DNA of 64,000 bases. It comes from Rhodospirillales bacterium (GTDB lineage Bacteria; Pseudomonadota; Alphaproteobacteria; Rhodospirillales; Casp-alpha2). The stretch lies in NCBI GenBank assembly GCA_021775095.1, contig JAJFII010000102.1, forward strand, positions 27,828 through 91,827, in the 5' to 3' direction. Positions 52,459-61,781 of this stretch are shown here, piece by piece. The notes beneath the pieces were generated by a model, which was not told the DNA's origin, did not search any database, and saw nothing but the letters and a program-made list of their open reading frames with translations. The position numbers and the translations under genes were made by a program. Numbering within the stretch: the stretch's first letter is position 1; every line of letters begins with the position of its first letter.

Positions 52459-53337
52459 ATGAACTCGAAAACCATTTTGTCCTGTGCGGTCACCGGAAAT
52501 ATCACCAGTCCGCAGCAAAACCCCAATCAGCCGGTGACCCCCATCGAAATTGCCACGGCGGTCATCGACGCCCACAAAGCCGGTGCCGCCATCGCCCATA
52601 TTCACGTGCGCGATCTGCAAACGCAACAGGGCAGTATGGACATAAATCTCTACCGCGAAGTGGTTGACCGCATAAAAGACAGCGGCTCGGACGTGATCAT
52701 CAACCTGACCACCGGCGAGGGCGGGCGGTTTGTGCCGGGCACGGATGAGCCGAAGATTGCCGGTCCGGGAACCACCCTGTGCCGGCCGGAATTAAGGGTC
52801 GCCCATGTAAAAGACCTAAAGCCGGAAATCTGCACCCTGGATTTTAACACCATGGTCAGCGGCGACCGGACGGTGATCAATACCCCGGTCAACTTAAAGA
52901 TCATGGCCGATATCATCAACGCCGCCGGGACCAAACCGGAGATCGAGATATTTGATTCCGGCGATCTGAACATGGCCAAGGATTTTATCGCCAAGGGCCA
53001 TCTCCAAACACCGGCCATGTTCCAATTGGTGCTGGGCGTGCCCTGGGGGGCGGCGGCCAATTATCAGACCCTGGCCTATTTGAAATCACAATTGCCGGCG
53101 GACTGTGTGTGGGCGGCCTTTGGCATTGGCCGGGCGTCCTTCCCCATGCTGGCTTTGTCTTACCTGATGGGCGGCCATGTCAGGGTAGGAATGGAAGACA
53201 CGGTTTACATCGCCCGTGGTGAACTGGTCAAAACCAACGCCCAACTGGTGGAAAAGGCCGTCGGCATCGTTGAAAGCCTGGGCGGCACCATCGCCACGCC
53301 AACGGAGGCCCGGGCGATTCTGGGGTTGGCGGATTAA
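52459..53337 (+). CDS. BKACE-family beta-keto acid cleavage enzyme (DUF849)
   Basis: 292 residues of a TIM barrel with the BKACE motifs: KTILSCAVTGNIT at the start, HIHVRD (metal and substrate histidines), ELRVAH and PEIEIFDSGDL, and IGRASFPM near the end. The family (3-keto-5-aminohexanoate cleavage enzyme and relatives) transfers the acetyl unit from acetyl-CoA onto a beta-keto acid, splitting it into a new CoA ester and acetoacetate; dehydrocarnitine is one known substrate. With the divergent hydroxyacyl-CoA dehydrogenase-like gene, oxidation of a beta-hydroxyacid followed by BKACE cleavage is the natural reading. Substrate is inference. Confidence 0.9.
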   Translation: MNSKTILSCAVTGNITSPQQNPNQPVTPIEIATAVIDAHKAGAAIAHIHVRDLQTQQGSMDINLYREVVDRIKDSGSDVIINLTTGEGGRFVPGTDEPKIAGPGTTLCRPELRVAHVKDLKPEICTLDFNTMVSGDRTVINTPVNLKIMADIINAAGTKPEIEIFDSGDLNMAKDFIAKGHLQTPAMFQLVLGVPWGAAANYQTLAYLKSQLPADCVWAAFGIGRASFPMLALSYLMGGHVRVGMEDTVYIARGELVKTNAQLVEKAVGIVESLGGTIATPTEARAILGLAD

Positions 53338-53359
53338 GGATGTACGGTTCAAAGTAAAT

Positions 53360-53515
53360 CGCCAACTCCTCCCTCACTCCCTCCTCACCTTCCCCCATGT
53401 GGGGGAGAGACTCCGTTGGAGGCGGCGGCGTTTGAAATGGGTTTCCCGTTATCTCCCTCCCCCCTTGTGGGAGAGGGTCGGGGTGGGGGGTGAAGTTGCC
53501 GCAACTTCGCACTTG
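53360..53515. repeat. Dispersed mosaic C/G-rich repeat, copy B
   Basis: CTCCCTCCCCCC-TTGTGGG...GGGTCGGGGTGGGGGGTGAAG is shared with copy C at the window end. CTTCCCCCATGTGGGGGAG forms a palindrome near 53390. GAAGTTGC-C-GCAACTTC at 53492-53508 is a perfect hairpin specific to this copy. It lies downstream of the BKACE gene. Confidence 0.7.
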
Positions 53516-53616
53516 CAAATTTAACTATTGCAACACCGCCATCCTAACACAGGGCCATCAGCCAAAACCTTAATTCTGCTTACACTATTCCCGGAACATG
53601 TCCGGTGGTGAACGGG

Positions 53617-53970
53617 TTATTTCACATGCAAAAGATTATCAGCTTCGTCCTCAACGCCTTTGCGGATCTGATCAATAACCCATAAATTAAAAGTTTTCCC
53701 TGACGATTTTGCAGTCATAAATGCATCGCGGTGTAACTCGGCCGAGGTTCGCACAGGGAAATTGCCTGAGAAAGGTTTGTCCGGCACCCGGTTCTCTTCT
53801 GAGCACCACGCCAGATAATCGTCAATGCTGTCATAAAACGCCTGCTTTAACTCAGGGGCGCTTTTGGCCTGAAAGGTGACCACAGCCCGGATACCCTCAA
53901 CCTCGCCGTGAAAGATTTCCGCCTCTTCATCAAATTCAATGGATGCAGAATAACTTTTGTATTTCATCAT
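53617..53970 (-). CDS. hicB: HicB-family antitoxin
   Basis: 117 residues: degenerate RNase H-like N-terminal domain (YSASIEFDEEAEIFHGEVEGIRAVVTFQAKSAPELKQAFYDSIDDYLAWC) and a C-terminal ribbon-helix-helix-like region (FPVRTSAELHRDAFMTAKSSGKTFNLWVIDQIRKG) that binds DNA. It is encoded after hicA and overlaps it by four bases. It neutralises HicA and represses the pair. Confidence 0.9.
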   Translation of the reverse strand: MMKYKSYSASIEFDEEAEIFHGEVEGIRAVVTFQAKSAPELKQAFYDSIDDYLAWCSEENRVPDKPFSGNFPVRTSAELHRDAFMTAKSSGKTFNLWVIDQIRKGVEDEADNLLHVK

Positions 53971-54221
53971 GGTGTCACTCCTGCCTGATCTAAGAACCGC
54001 CGGATAGATTTAACAGCTCCTTTGTCCGTATCTGGACTTGGGTGCGGACGGTGAAAAACCGCATACTCGCCATTAAGTGAGATTCGCACCCTTGAACCGT
54101 TTCCTTCAGATATTTTTGCCCCGCACTCGTTCAGCAGAGATTCGATATCAGACCATTTGATATTCGACTTAACCGGATTTTCAAAAATCGCCTTGAGGGT
54201 CTTTTTCTGCTTGTTGTTCAT
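53967..54221 (-). CDS. hicA: HicA-family mRNA interferase toxin
   Basis: 84 residues: NIKWSDIESLLNECGAKISEGNGSRVRISLNGEYAVFHRPHPSPDTDKGAVKSIRRFLDQAG. This matches HicA with its dsRBD-like fold; the catalytic His is in FHRPHP. The RNA cleaving action follows from the family. A GATATC-rich promoter lies directly before the start. Confidence 0.9.
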   Translation of the reverse strand: MNNKQKKTLKAIFENPVKSNIKWSDIESLLNECGAKISEGNGSRVRISLNGEYAVFHRPHPSPDTDKGAVKSIRRFLDQAGVTP

Positions 54222-54225
54222 TGAG

Positions 54226-54268
54226 TAATGATATCATTAAATAATATCATGTCAACTATGATATCAAA
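54226..54268 (-). promoter_or_regulatory. hicAB promoter with GATATC palindromes
   Basis: On the minus strand TTGACA (54255-54250) and TATCAT (54233-54228) are 16 bases apart. The -10 hexamer ends six bases before the hicA ATG and no Shine-Dalgarno sequence is present, so the transcript may be leaderless. TAATGAT-ATCATTA (54226-54239) and TGATATCA (54259-54266) are palindromes, probable HicB sites. Confidence 0.7.
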
Positions 54269-54312
54269 TTGCGATATCTTACACGGGTCGGATCTGGGGA
54301 AGTTGTCGCATA

Positions 54313-55302
54313 TTAGGGGCTTACTGGGGTCGGGTCCGGGGTGGCGATGCCGCGGCGTAGGAGGACGTCGCGCAGGACGTCCGGGTAGTCGGTGATAATG
54401 CCGTCAACGCCCAGGTCAATGAGTTTTTCCATCTCGCGGGGTTTGTTGACCGTCCAGACCTTGACCAGCAGGCCGAGCTCGTGGGCCATGGCCACCGACG
54501 CCGCGTCCACTTCCTGGTAATAGGACGACCAGACCCGGCCGCCGGCGGCTTTGATGGCCCGTGGTCGACTGCCGTCATAGGTGTCAATGTCAAAACCGCT
54601 CATCCAGGGCGACGGCCCGGGCTGACCGATTTGGGTGTTATTGAGCCAGCTTTGATTGACCGTCAGATAAGACGTGGGAATCTCCGGTGCCAGGCGTTGC
54701 ACCTCTTGTAAGGTGCGCCAGTCAAAGGACTGCAAAGCGACCCGGTCCTGCATCTTGTGTTTTTGAATGACCGCCAGGACGATGCGGGCAAATTCCTCGG
54801 GCGGCAGGCTTAAATCAGGATTGTCGGGCGACAGTTTGGTTTCAATATTAAACCGCACGGTTTCATTGCCGGCTTTTTTCACCAGTTCAAAAACTTCGCT
54901 CAGGGTCGGTACCCGGGTGCCGTCAATGGCCTGTTGGCGGGGGTATCGTTTGGCGTAACTGGCGTTGGGGTTCAAGCGGCCGACGTCGTAGGTGCGGACC
55001 TCATCGAGGGTCAGGGAATTGATCGCGGGGCCGGATTCCTTGAGCCACTGGCCGTCGGCATTGCGGGCAATTTCCGGCTCGAACCGGGGGTTATGGATGA
55101 CCACCACCTTATTGTCCTTGGTGATCGCCAGATCCAGTTCCAGGGTGCTGACGCCAATGCTCAGGGCCTTGGCAAAACCGGGCAGGGAATTTTCCGGCAT
55201 CAAACCGCGGGCGCCGCGATGGCCCTGCAGGTCAAACCCCTGGGCAACACCCGCGAGGCCGACTATTCCCATGGCAGCAATGGATGTGGTCATTTTTTTC
55301 AT
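54313..55302 (-). CDS. ugpQ: Periplasmic glycerophosphodiester phosphodiesterase
   Basis: Start at ATG 55302 (AAAGG just upstream; the frame is open to 55326 without such a site). About 329 residues with a signal peptide (cut near GVAQGFD). The GDPD core is clear: FDLQGHRGARGLMPENSLPGFAKAL (catalytic HRG...PEN) and ELDLAITKDNKVVVIHN. It hydrolyses glycerophosphodiesters to glycerol-3-phosphate and an alcohol. It ends the ugp operon; export to the periplasm fits substrate cleavage before or during uptake. The symbol is by context. Confidence 0.9.
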   Translation of the reverse strand: MKKMTTSIAAMGIVGLAGVAQGFDLQGHRGARGLMPENSLPGFAKALSIGVSTLELDLAITKDNKVVVIHNPRFEPEIARNADGQWLKESGPAINSLTLDEVRTYDVGRLNPNASYAKRYPRQQAIDGTRVPTLSEVFELVKKAGNETVRFNIETKLSPDNPDLSLPPEEFARIVLAVIQKHKMQDRVALQSFDWRTLQEVQRLAPEIPTSYLTVNQSWLNNTQIGQPGPSPWMSGFDIDTYDGSRPRAIKAAGGRVWSSYYQEVDAASVAMAHELGLLVKVWTVNKPREMEKLIDLGVDGIITDYPDVLRDVLLRRGIATPDPTPVSP

Positions 55303-55328
55303 AAAACCTTTGTTATTATTCAACACGT

Positions 55329-56417
55329 TCAGGCCAACCGTTTTTCGCTCTCGGGGTCAAACAGATGGAGTTTTTCCGGTAAAATCTCCAGTGGCAATTG
55401 TTGAGCTTTTTCGACCCGGCGAATACCGCTCAGGCGTACGGTCATATCCGTTTGGTCGGTGCCGAAGTGACCATGGACCAGGGTGTCGGCACCTAAGTGT
55501 TCCACCAAAGATGCGGTTAACACACAATTATCCTGAGCCTTTTCCGACAGGGTCAAATCTTCCGGGCGGATGCCAAGCGTCACCGTCCGGTCGGCATGGC
55601 TGGGGTAAACCCCTTCGGCCAGGGTGAACTCGGCACCGCCGGGCAGGGCGACGGCGGTGCCCTGGCCATTGATTTGCGCCGTCGCAAAATTCATCGCCGG
55701 CGAACCAATAAAACCGGCAACAAATAACGAAGCCGGGCGTTCATACAATTCGATCGGCGTGCCCAGTTGTTCGACCCGGCCCTCGTTGAGCACCACCAGA
55801 CGGTGACCGAGAGTCATCGCTTCGACCTGGTCATGGGTCACATAAACACTGGTTATACCCAACCGTTCCTGCAACTGGCGGATCTCAATGCGCATTTGCA
55901 CCCGCAATTTTGCATCCAGGTTGGACAGCGGCTCGTCAAACAAAAAGACGCTGGGTTCACGGACAATGGCCCGGCCCATGGCCACCCGCTGGCGCTGGCC
56001 GCCACTGAGCTGGCGGGGTTTGCGGGACAACTGTTCGTCGGTCAGCTCAAGGATGTCGGCGGCTTTTTTAACCCGTTCCCTGATTTCACTTTTGTCGATG
56101 CCGCGGATTTTTAATCCATAGGCCATGTTATCGAACACACTCATGTGCGGATAGAGCGCGTAGTTTTGAAAGACCATGGCAATATCCCGGTCGGCCGGTT
56201 CCAGGTCATTGACCTGGCGCTCGCCGATGGTCAAGACCCCTTCCGATATGGATTCCAGCCCGGCGATCATCCGCAGCAACGTGGATTTGCCACAGCCCGA
56301 CGGGCCGACCAGCACCAGGAACTCGCCGTCCTGGATATCCACATCGACCCCATGGATGGCTTTAAAGCCGTTCGGGTAGGTCTTTTTTAAGTTATCGAGT
56401 CTGACTTGCGCCATCAT
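55329..56417 (-). CDS. ugpC: Ugp-type ABC importer ATPase
   Basis: 362 residues of the same family as the ATPase at 30039: Walker [10 protein letters not shown], signature [17 protein letters not shown], Walker [18 protein letters not shown]-loop [13 protein letters not shown] and TOBE C-terminal domain. It is the third-last gene of the operon, seven bases after ugpE. It energises glycerol-3-phosphate/glycerophosphodiester import. Confidence 0.95.
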   Translation of the reverse strand: MMAQVRLDNLKKTYPNGFKAIHGVDVDIQDGEFLVLVGPSGCGKSTLLRMIAGLESISEGVLTIGERQVNDLEPADRDIAMVFQNYALYPHMSVFDNMAYGLKIRGIDKSEIRERVKKAADILELTDEQLSRKPRQLSGGQRQRVAMGRAIVREPSVFLFDEPLSNLDAKLRVQMRIEIRQLQERLGITSVYVTHDQVEAMTLGHRLVVLNEGRVEQLGTPIELYERPASLFVAGFIGSPAMNFATAQINGQGTAVALPGGAEFTLAEGVYPSHADRTVTLGIRPEDLTLSEKAQDNCVLTASLVEHLGADTLVHGHFGTDQTDMTVRLSGIRRVEKAQQLPLEILPEKLHLFDPESEKRLA

Positions 56418-56424
56418 AAATCCT

Positions 56425-57273
56425 CTATTTTTCGGTCTCGGTCAGGCCTTTGACGAACAGCTTCTGCATGAAGATGACAACGGCAACCGGCGGCAGCATG
56501 GCCAACAACGTGGTCATCATGATGACATTCCACTGCGGGGCCTGTTCGGCGGCTTCCAGCATTTGTTTAATGGCCATGACGATGGTGTTCATATTCTGAT
56601 CGGTGGTGATCAACAGCGGCCACAGATACTGGTTCCAGCCATAGATGAACAAGATGACAAACAGCGCCGCGATGTTGGTTCTCGACATGGGCAACAGGAT
56701 ATCAATAAAAAACCGCATCGGTCCGGCACCATCGATGCGGGCCGCTTCCAGCAGTTCGTCGGGAATGGTCAGGAAGGTCTGTCTGAACATAAAGGTCGCC
56801 GTCGCCGAGGCGATCAGCGGAATGCTCAGGCCCCAGTAGGTGTTGAGCATATTGAGGTTGGCGACCACCTCGAAGGTCGGGATGATACGAACCTCGACCG
56901 GCAGCATCAGGGTGATAAAAATCAACCAGAAAAACCCCATGCGAAAGGGAAACTTAAAATAAACAATGGCAAAGGCCGAGAGCAGGGAAATGGCAATTTT
57001 ACCGACCGCGATCATCATCGCCATGACCAGGCTGTTGAACATCATGACCGCCACTCCCTGGTTGACACCGCCAGCGATTCCGGCGTTCCAGGTCTGGTCG
57101 AGGTTTTCGAAGAACTGATCGCCGGGCCACAGCGGCAGGGGGATTTGTACCATACGAACCGCATCGTGGGTGGCGGCAACAAAGGTGATCCAGATGGGAA
57201 AGGCGATTATGGCGACGCCCAACAATAGGAACAGATGGCAAAAGACGGTGATAAAAGGTCTGTTTTCAATCAT
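56425..57273 (-). CDS. ugpE: Ugp-type importer permease
   Basis: 282 residues with six membrane helices and the EAA loop [25 protein letters not shown]. The start overlaps the ugpA stop. N-terminal topology and the gene order are as in E. coli ugpE. Confidence 0.93.
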   Translation of the reverse strand: MIENRPFITVFCHLFLLLGVAIIAFPIWITFVAATHDAVRMVQIPLPLWPGDQFFENLDQTWNAGIAGGVNQGVAVMMFNSLVMAMMIAVGKIAISLLSAFAIVYFKFPFRMGFFWLIFITLMLPVEVRIIPTFEVVANLNMLNTYWGLSIPLIASATATFMFRQTFLTIPDELLEAARIDGAGPMRFFIDILLPMSRTNIAALFVILFIYGWNQYLWPLLITTDQNMNTIVMAIKQMLEAAEQAPQWNVIMMTTLLAMLPPVAVVIFMQKLFVKGLTETEK

Positions 57274-58154
57274 CAGTATTCCACCTTCTTTTCGATGTAT
57301 TTAAACTGAATAACCGTCAGACCGATAACGATGATCATCAAAATCACCGACTGCGCCGCCGAGCCGCCCAGATCCAGGCCGACAAATCCGTCGTTGTAGA
57401 CTTTGTAGACTAGGATTTCCGTTGATTTGGCCGGGCCGCCCTGGGTTACCGCGTGGATAATGCCGAAGGTATCGAAGAACGCATAAACCACGTTGACGAC
57501 CAGCAAGAAGAAGGTGGTCGGCGAAATCAGCGGGAAAATGATGGTGCAGAAGCGGCGCACCGGTCCAGCCCCATCGATCGCCGCCGCCTCGATCAGGGAT
57601 TTTGGGATCGACTGCATGGCGGCCAGGAAAAACAGGAAATTATAGGCCACCTGTTTCCAGGCTGCGGCGACGACCACCAGGCCCATGGCTTCGCCACCAT
57701 TGAGTTTATGGTTCCACTCATAACCCATTGCGCCCAGGCCGTAGGTCAGGATGCCGAGCGTCGGATCGAGCATAAAAACCCAGAGCGCACCGGCGACCAC
57801 CGGGGCGACGGCATAGGGCCAGATTAAAAAAGTTCGGTAGGCCATGGATCCTTTAATGACCCGGTCAGCCATGGCCGCCAGGACCAGGGAAAATCCCATG
57901 GACGACGAGGCAACCAGCAGGGAGAAAATCGTCGTGCGCTCGAAGGCCCCTAAATAATGCTCGTCTTCAAACAGGACTTCAAAATTTTCGAACCAAACAA
58001 ATTCCGTCGACAAACCAAAGGCGTCCTCAATCAACAAGGATTGGTATAAGGCGTGGCTGGTCGGCCAGATGAAAAACACCAGGGTAATGATGATCTGCGG
58101 TGCGACCAGCAAAAAGGGAAGCACTGAAGGGCCGAAATGAACGCGTTTAAGCAT
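57273..58154 (-). CDS. ugpA: Ugp-type importer permease
   Basis: 293 residues with six membrane helices, family EAA loop [28 protein letters not shown], and C-terminal KYIEKKVEY. It follows ugpB across a hairpin (58182-58214) and precedes ugpE with overlapping start and stop codons. Confidence 0.93.
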   Translation of the reverse strand: MLKRVHFGPSVLPFLLVAPQIIITLVFFIWPTSHALYQSLLIEDAFGLSTEFVWFENFEVLFEDEHYLGAFERTTIFSLLVASSSMGFSLVLAAMADRVIKGSMAYRTFLIWPYAVAPVVAGALWVFMLDPTLGILTYGLGAMGYEWNHKLNGGEAMGLVVVAAAWKQVAYNFLFFLAAMQSIPKSLIEAAAIDGAGPVRRFCTIIFPLISPTTFFLLVVNVVYAFFDTFGIIHAVTQGGPAKSTEILVYKVYNDGFVGLDLGGSAAQSVILMIIVIGLTVIQFKYIEKKVEY

Positions 58155-58181
58155 GTATTGTGTTTCCGGGTTCTGAGATTG

Positions 58182-58214
58182 GCCCTGCCCCGAAAAGGAA
58201 GGCAGGGGCAGGGC
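58182..58214 (-). promoter_or_regulatory. Hairpin between ugpB and ugpA
   Basis: GCCCTGCCCC (58182-58191) and GGGGCAGGGC (58205-58214) form a ten-base perfect stem. It is not followed by a T run, so it probably protects the ugpB mRNA and lowers downstream expression without strong termination. Confidence 0.75.
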
Positions 58215-58229
58215 AACCTTAGGAGGGAA

Positions 58230-59543
58230 CTAGTTGGTGGCGCGCTGGAATTTGCGCAGCAGTTTATTGCCCCGCTCAGCCGCGTCATCCAAACCCTGGG
58301 CGGCGGTTTTTTTGCCGCCCCAGATGGCTTCCATTTCTTCGTTCAGGATATCGCGGATCTGGACAAAGTTACCAAACCGCAGACCACGGGAGTTGGGCGT
58401 CGGCGTGTTCAGGCTCAACTGTTTGATGGCCGTATCCGTGCCCGGGTTTGTGTCATAAAAACCCTGTGTTTTTGACAGTTCGTAGGCCGGCGTGGTGATC
58501 GGCACATATCCGGTTTCCTGATGCCACCAGGCCTGGACCTCGGGCGAAGACAGATAGGTCATGAACTTTGCGACCCCTTTGTAGTCGGCTTTATCATGGC
58601 CTTTCAAAACCCACAGGGTGGCACCACCGATGATCGAGTTCTGCGGTTTGCTGGCGGCGGCGGTATCGAGGGGAAGCATGGTCTGGCCAGACTCAAACTT
58701 GGCCTGTTTTTTGATGGAGCCATAATAGGCCGATGAATTCATCCACATGCCACATTCGCCGTTGGTGAACATCGACAGGCTGTCGCCACGGCGTCCGCCA
58801 TAGGTGAACAGTTTGTCCTTGGACCAGTCGGCGATGGCCTGCAGGCGGGCCTTGGTTTTGTCGTTATTAAACGTAAACTCCGTATCGGTTCCGGCGAAAC
58901 CGTTTTCTTCGGTGCCCATGGCCATATTGTGCCAGGCGCCGTAGTTTTCGATCATCACCCACGACTGCCAGCCAAAGGTGAAACCGCATTTGTAACCGGC
59001 GGCAACCAGTTTTTCGGACGCGGATTTGATATCGTCCCAGGTTTCCGGAACGGCGCTGACGCCGGCTTTTTTAAAGGCATCCTTGTTGTACCAGAGAACT
59101 GGGGTTGAGCTGTTAAAGGGCATGGAAAGCAGTTCACCCTTGGGCGTCTGGTAATAACTGATAACAGCCGGCAGATAGATCGATTTGTCGAACGGTTCGC
59201 CGGCGTCTTTCATGACCTGCTCGACCGGATAGACGGCACCTTTGGCGGCCATCATGGTCGCCGTGCCGACTTCAAAAACCTGGACGATGTGCGGTTGTTG
59301 TTTGGCGCGGAAGGCGGCGACGGCGGCGGTCATGGTTTCCGTATAGTTGCCCTTGTATACGGGCACGACCTTGTAGTCGCTTTGGGTGGCGTTAAAATCA
59401 CTGGCGATTTTGTTCACCCGTTCACCGTTGGTACCGCCCATGGCGTGCCACCATTGGACTTCCGTGACCGCGTGGGCGATGGTTGAAGCGCCGGCAAAGG
59501 CGGCAAATACTGCCGTTGCCATTAGTTTTTTCGAATAGGACAT
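58230..59543 (-). CDS. ugpB: Glycerol-3-phosphate-type ABC importer binding protein
   Basis: 437 residues with a signal peptide cut after AHAV (MSYSKKLMATAVFAAFAGASTIAHA). The mature start VTEVQWWHAMGGTNGERVNKIASDFNATQSDYKVVPVYKGNYTETM is typical of UgpB. It likely binds glycerol-3-phosphate or glycerophosphodiesters in the periplasm. It is the first gene of the ugp operon and divergent from a LysR gene. Confidence 0.95.
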   Translation of the reverse strand: MSYSKKLMATAVFAAFAGASTIAHAVTEVQWWHAMGGTNGERVNKIASDFNATQSDYKVVPVYKGNYTETMTAAVAAFRAKQQPHIVQVFEVGTATMMAAKGAVYPVEQVMKDAGEPFDKSIYLPAVISYYQTPKGELLSMPFNSSTPVLWYNKDAFKKAGVSAVPETWDDIKSASEKLVAAGYKCGFTFGWQSWVMIENYGAWHNMAMGTEENGFAGTDTEFTFNNDKTKARLQAIADWSKDKLFTYGGRRGDSLSMFTNGECGMWMNSSAYYGSIKKQAKFESGQTMLPLDTAAASKPQNSIIGGATLWVLKGHDKADYKGVAKFMTYLSSPEVQAWWHQETGYVPITTPAYELSKTQGFYDTNPGTDTAIKQLSLNTPTPNSRGLRFGNFVQIRDILNEEMEAIWGGKKTAAQGLDDAAERGNKLLRKFQRATN

Positions 59544-59712
59544 AACGAGACTCCCTGTGTGTATGTCTGGTAAAAATTAAATCAACGCCAGCAAGAGATG
59601 CAAAAGGACGCATCGTTGTGGTGTTTGGTGGTTCGCCCTAATGCCATTCATTGAACGAATTGTGACGGTGCCGTGATGTTTTATTGACAGAATGATCGTC
59701 GTAAAAGATTAT

Positions 59713-59759
59713 ATTGTCTAATACAATTAAGGCACTGAACCATAACACCATGTTATGGT
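59713..59759. promoter_or_regulatory. LysR-type operators between ugpB and the divergent LysR gene
   Basis: Two dyads with the T-N11-A pattern: ATTGT-N5-ACAAT (59713-59727) and ACCATAAC-N5-GTTATGGT (59739-59759), 12 bases apart. The second lies near -35 of the LysR gene promoter. They fit LysR activation of the ugp operon and autoregulation. Confidence 0.6.
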
Positions 59760-59791
59760 ATTAATAAAAAACCGAGGATTGAGGTCCAACC

Positions 59792-60682
59792 ATGATCCGC
59801 ATTCGCCAATTGGAAGCGTTCCGCGCCATAATGATAACCGGCGGGGTTACGGCGGCGGCTGGAATGCTCAATATCTCCCAGCCGGCGGTCAGCCGATTGA
59901 TTTCCAACCTGGAGGAAACCCTGGGTTTTGCCGTTTTTCAACGGCGCAAGGGACGTTTGCATCCGACCCAGGAGGCGGAGTTTTTATTCAGTGAAGTGGA
60001 CCGGGTTTTTGCCAATCTGGATCATATTGCGCAAATGTCTGACGACATTCTTCATCAGAAAATGGGTCATTTGCGGATTGCCTGCCTGCCGGGTTTTGCC
60101 ACGTCCCTGCTGCCGGCAGTGGTAGCCGATTTTTTAGCCGACCGGGACGGCGTAACCATTTCCCTACAAACCCGCAGCTCCGGCCGGGTCCGCGATTGGA
60201 TCGCCGCGCAACAATACGATGTCGGTATTGCCGACGAATTTGACGGCCACAGTGCCGTGGAACACGAACCAATTATCATTCGCTCGGTCTGCGTTTTGGC
60301 CGAAGGCCACCGGTTGGCTGGTCACGATGTGGTCGTGCCCGAAGACCTGGACGGTGAACCAATGATTACCAATGACCGTGATCACAGTTTTAACCACGAG
60401 GTCGAACGCAAGTTCGAAGAGGCCGGTGTCAAATTACAACGCCGGGTCGAGGTTCGGCAGTTTGCCACGGCCTGCCTGTTGGCCAAACGCGGTGTCGGTG
60501 CCTCCATTGTCAGCGCCATTGACGCGGCCGAATACGTCGGCCAGGGGCTGGTCGCCATTCCCTTTAAACCGCAGGTGCCGTTTAGGATCGACTTGTTATA
60601 CCCGGCCTACCATCCGCGGCCTTTGTTGCTGCGGGAATTTGTTGATCGGTTTAAGCAGGCGATTGAACCGTTTCGTAATTGA
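59792..60682 (+). CDS. LysR-family regulator, probable ugp operon regulator
   Basis: 296 residues: N-terminal helix-turn-helix (IRQLEAFRAIMITGGVTAAAGMLNISQPAVSRLISNLEETLGFAVFQR) and a substrate-binding domain. It is divergent from ugpB. It overlaps the convergent xylose-isomerase-like gene by 32 bases at its 3' end. Its effector is probably a compound imported or released by the Ugp system. Confidence 0.9.
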   Translation: MIRIRQLEAFRAIMITGGVTAAAGMLNISQPAVSRLISNLEETLGFAVFQRRKGRLHPTQEAEFLFSEVDRVFANLDHIAQMSDDILHQKMGHLRIACLPGFATSLLPAVVADFLADRDGVTISLQTRSSGRVRDWIAAQQYDVGIADEFDGHSAVEHEPIIIRSVCVLAEGHRLAGHDVVVPEDLDGEPMITNDRDHSFNHEVERKFEEAGVKLQRRVEVRQFATACLLAKRGVGASIVSAIDAAEYVGQGLVAIPFKPQVPFRIDLLYPAYHPRPLLLREFVDRFKQAIEPFRN

Positions 60683-61670
60683 GCTCGGTGGCCTGCTGCC
60701 AGGATTCCCTGATCCAGCGGGCACAGGCAACGGAATGTTCGAAGATTGAATATTTGTTGCCCATTCCGTAATCAGGTGCCGGAATAAATTCCGTTGAAAT
60801 TTGCCCCAAGGGACTGTCTGGGTGGGTCGCGTGATAGGCCAGCAATTGGCGCATCACCTGTTTCCAGGGCTCCAGCCGGTGTTCCTGCCAGTCCGTGTGG
60901 TATTCGCCGGCCGCCGGTTGAATAAACGGATACTGGATACCGCGCCCAACGGATCCGTCCTCATGTCGGCCCCAGATATTTTTTGGATTGTTGGGCACGG
61001 CCGCCCGGGCGTGGCAGTGCCAGACGAAGCCGCGGTTTATCCATTCGTCGCAGACGTTGCCGGCCTGAAAAGGGTCCAAAATCAGGTCGCCGCTTTCCAC
61101 CTCGGGGCGCATATTGAGAACCTCCTGCTCACGCGGATTGTCGATCTTGAAAATCACATGGGAGTGGTCGAGGGTCATCCGAAAGGTGCCGCCCCGGGCT
61201 TCAACCAGATCGGCCACCCTGGAAATCCGGCCATAATGTTCGGACCACATGTTGACGTGCACTTCAAAGGTCGGCAGACAGCCGGTTTGTTCCCCCCATT
61301 CGCTGGCCTGCAGGTAAAAATCAGCCACTTCCTGGTCACTGATCAGGTGGCCGTCGGCATGGTGCATCATCACTTGCGTGTTGTGGGCGCGACTGCCAAG
61401 CTGCGCGCCGATTTTCAGGTTTTGCCGGAGCAGCGCCTCATCGCGGCCCAACACATAAAACCAGCCACCGGCGCGGATCGGCAGGTTATATTTTTTGCTG
61501 GCCGCCCTGTAAGCGTCAACCAGATTCGCCGACGGCGGGGTTTTGTCCATGTAATCGTAGACCCCGGATTCGCTAACCATGCGGAACCGCGTATCCAGAC
61601 CAAATTCCTCTTCACCCTGGGTGTGGCAAACGCCTTTTTCCGTGATCCCTATCTGCAGCTGTTTGGTCAT
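60651..61670 (-). CDS. Xylose-isomerase-like TIM-barrel enzyme
   Basis: 339 residues, cytosolic. The sugar phosphate isomerase/epimerase fold is indicated by MTLDHSHVIFKI, FVWHCHARAA, PTFEVHVNMWSEHYG and a Glu/His-rich active site. The exact substrate is unknown; close relatives act on sugars or hydroxy acids. It is convergent with the LysR gene and divergent from the cyclase gene, whose start lies 112 bases away. Confidence 0.8.
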   Translation of the reverse strand: MTKQLQIGITEKGVCHTQGEEEFGLDTRFRMVSESGVYDYMDKTPPSANLVDAYRAASKKYNLPIRAGGWFYVLGRDEALLRQNLKIGAQLGSRAHNTQVMMHHADGHLISDQEVADFYLQASEWGEQTGCLPTFEVHVNMWSEHYGRISRVADLVEARGGTFRMTLDHSHVIFKIDNPREQEVLNMRPEVESGDLILDPFQAGNVCDEWINRGFVWHCHARAAVPNNPKNIWGRHEDGSVGRGIQYPFIQPAAGEYHTDWQEHRLEPWKQVMRQLLAYHATHPDSPLGQISTEFIPAPDYGMGNKYSIFEHSVACARWIRESWQQATELNYETVQSPA

Positions 61671-61781
61671 TTTATGGCCTCCTGTGGCCTCCCGTGGCCA
61701 GTGCTCAGAAAATTAACCCCTGCGGGAGTGCCTATCAAGGAAAACCCGGTTATAAAGGGCTCGGGCAAGCGGGAGGGTCGA

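Noticed and set aside
60801..61781. Long open frame upstream of the soluble cyclase
   Set aside because: It is antisense to the xylose-isomerase-like gene, has no matching family, and a strong ribosome binding site marks the start at 61782.
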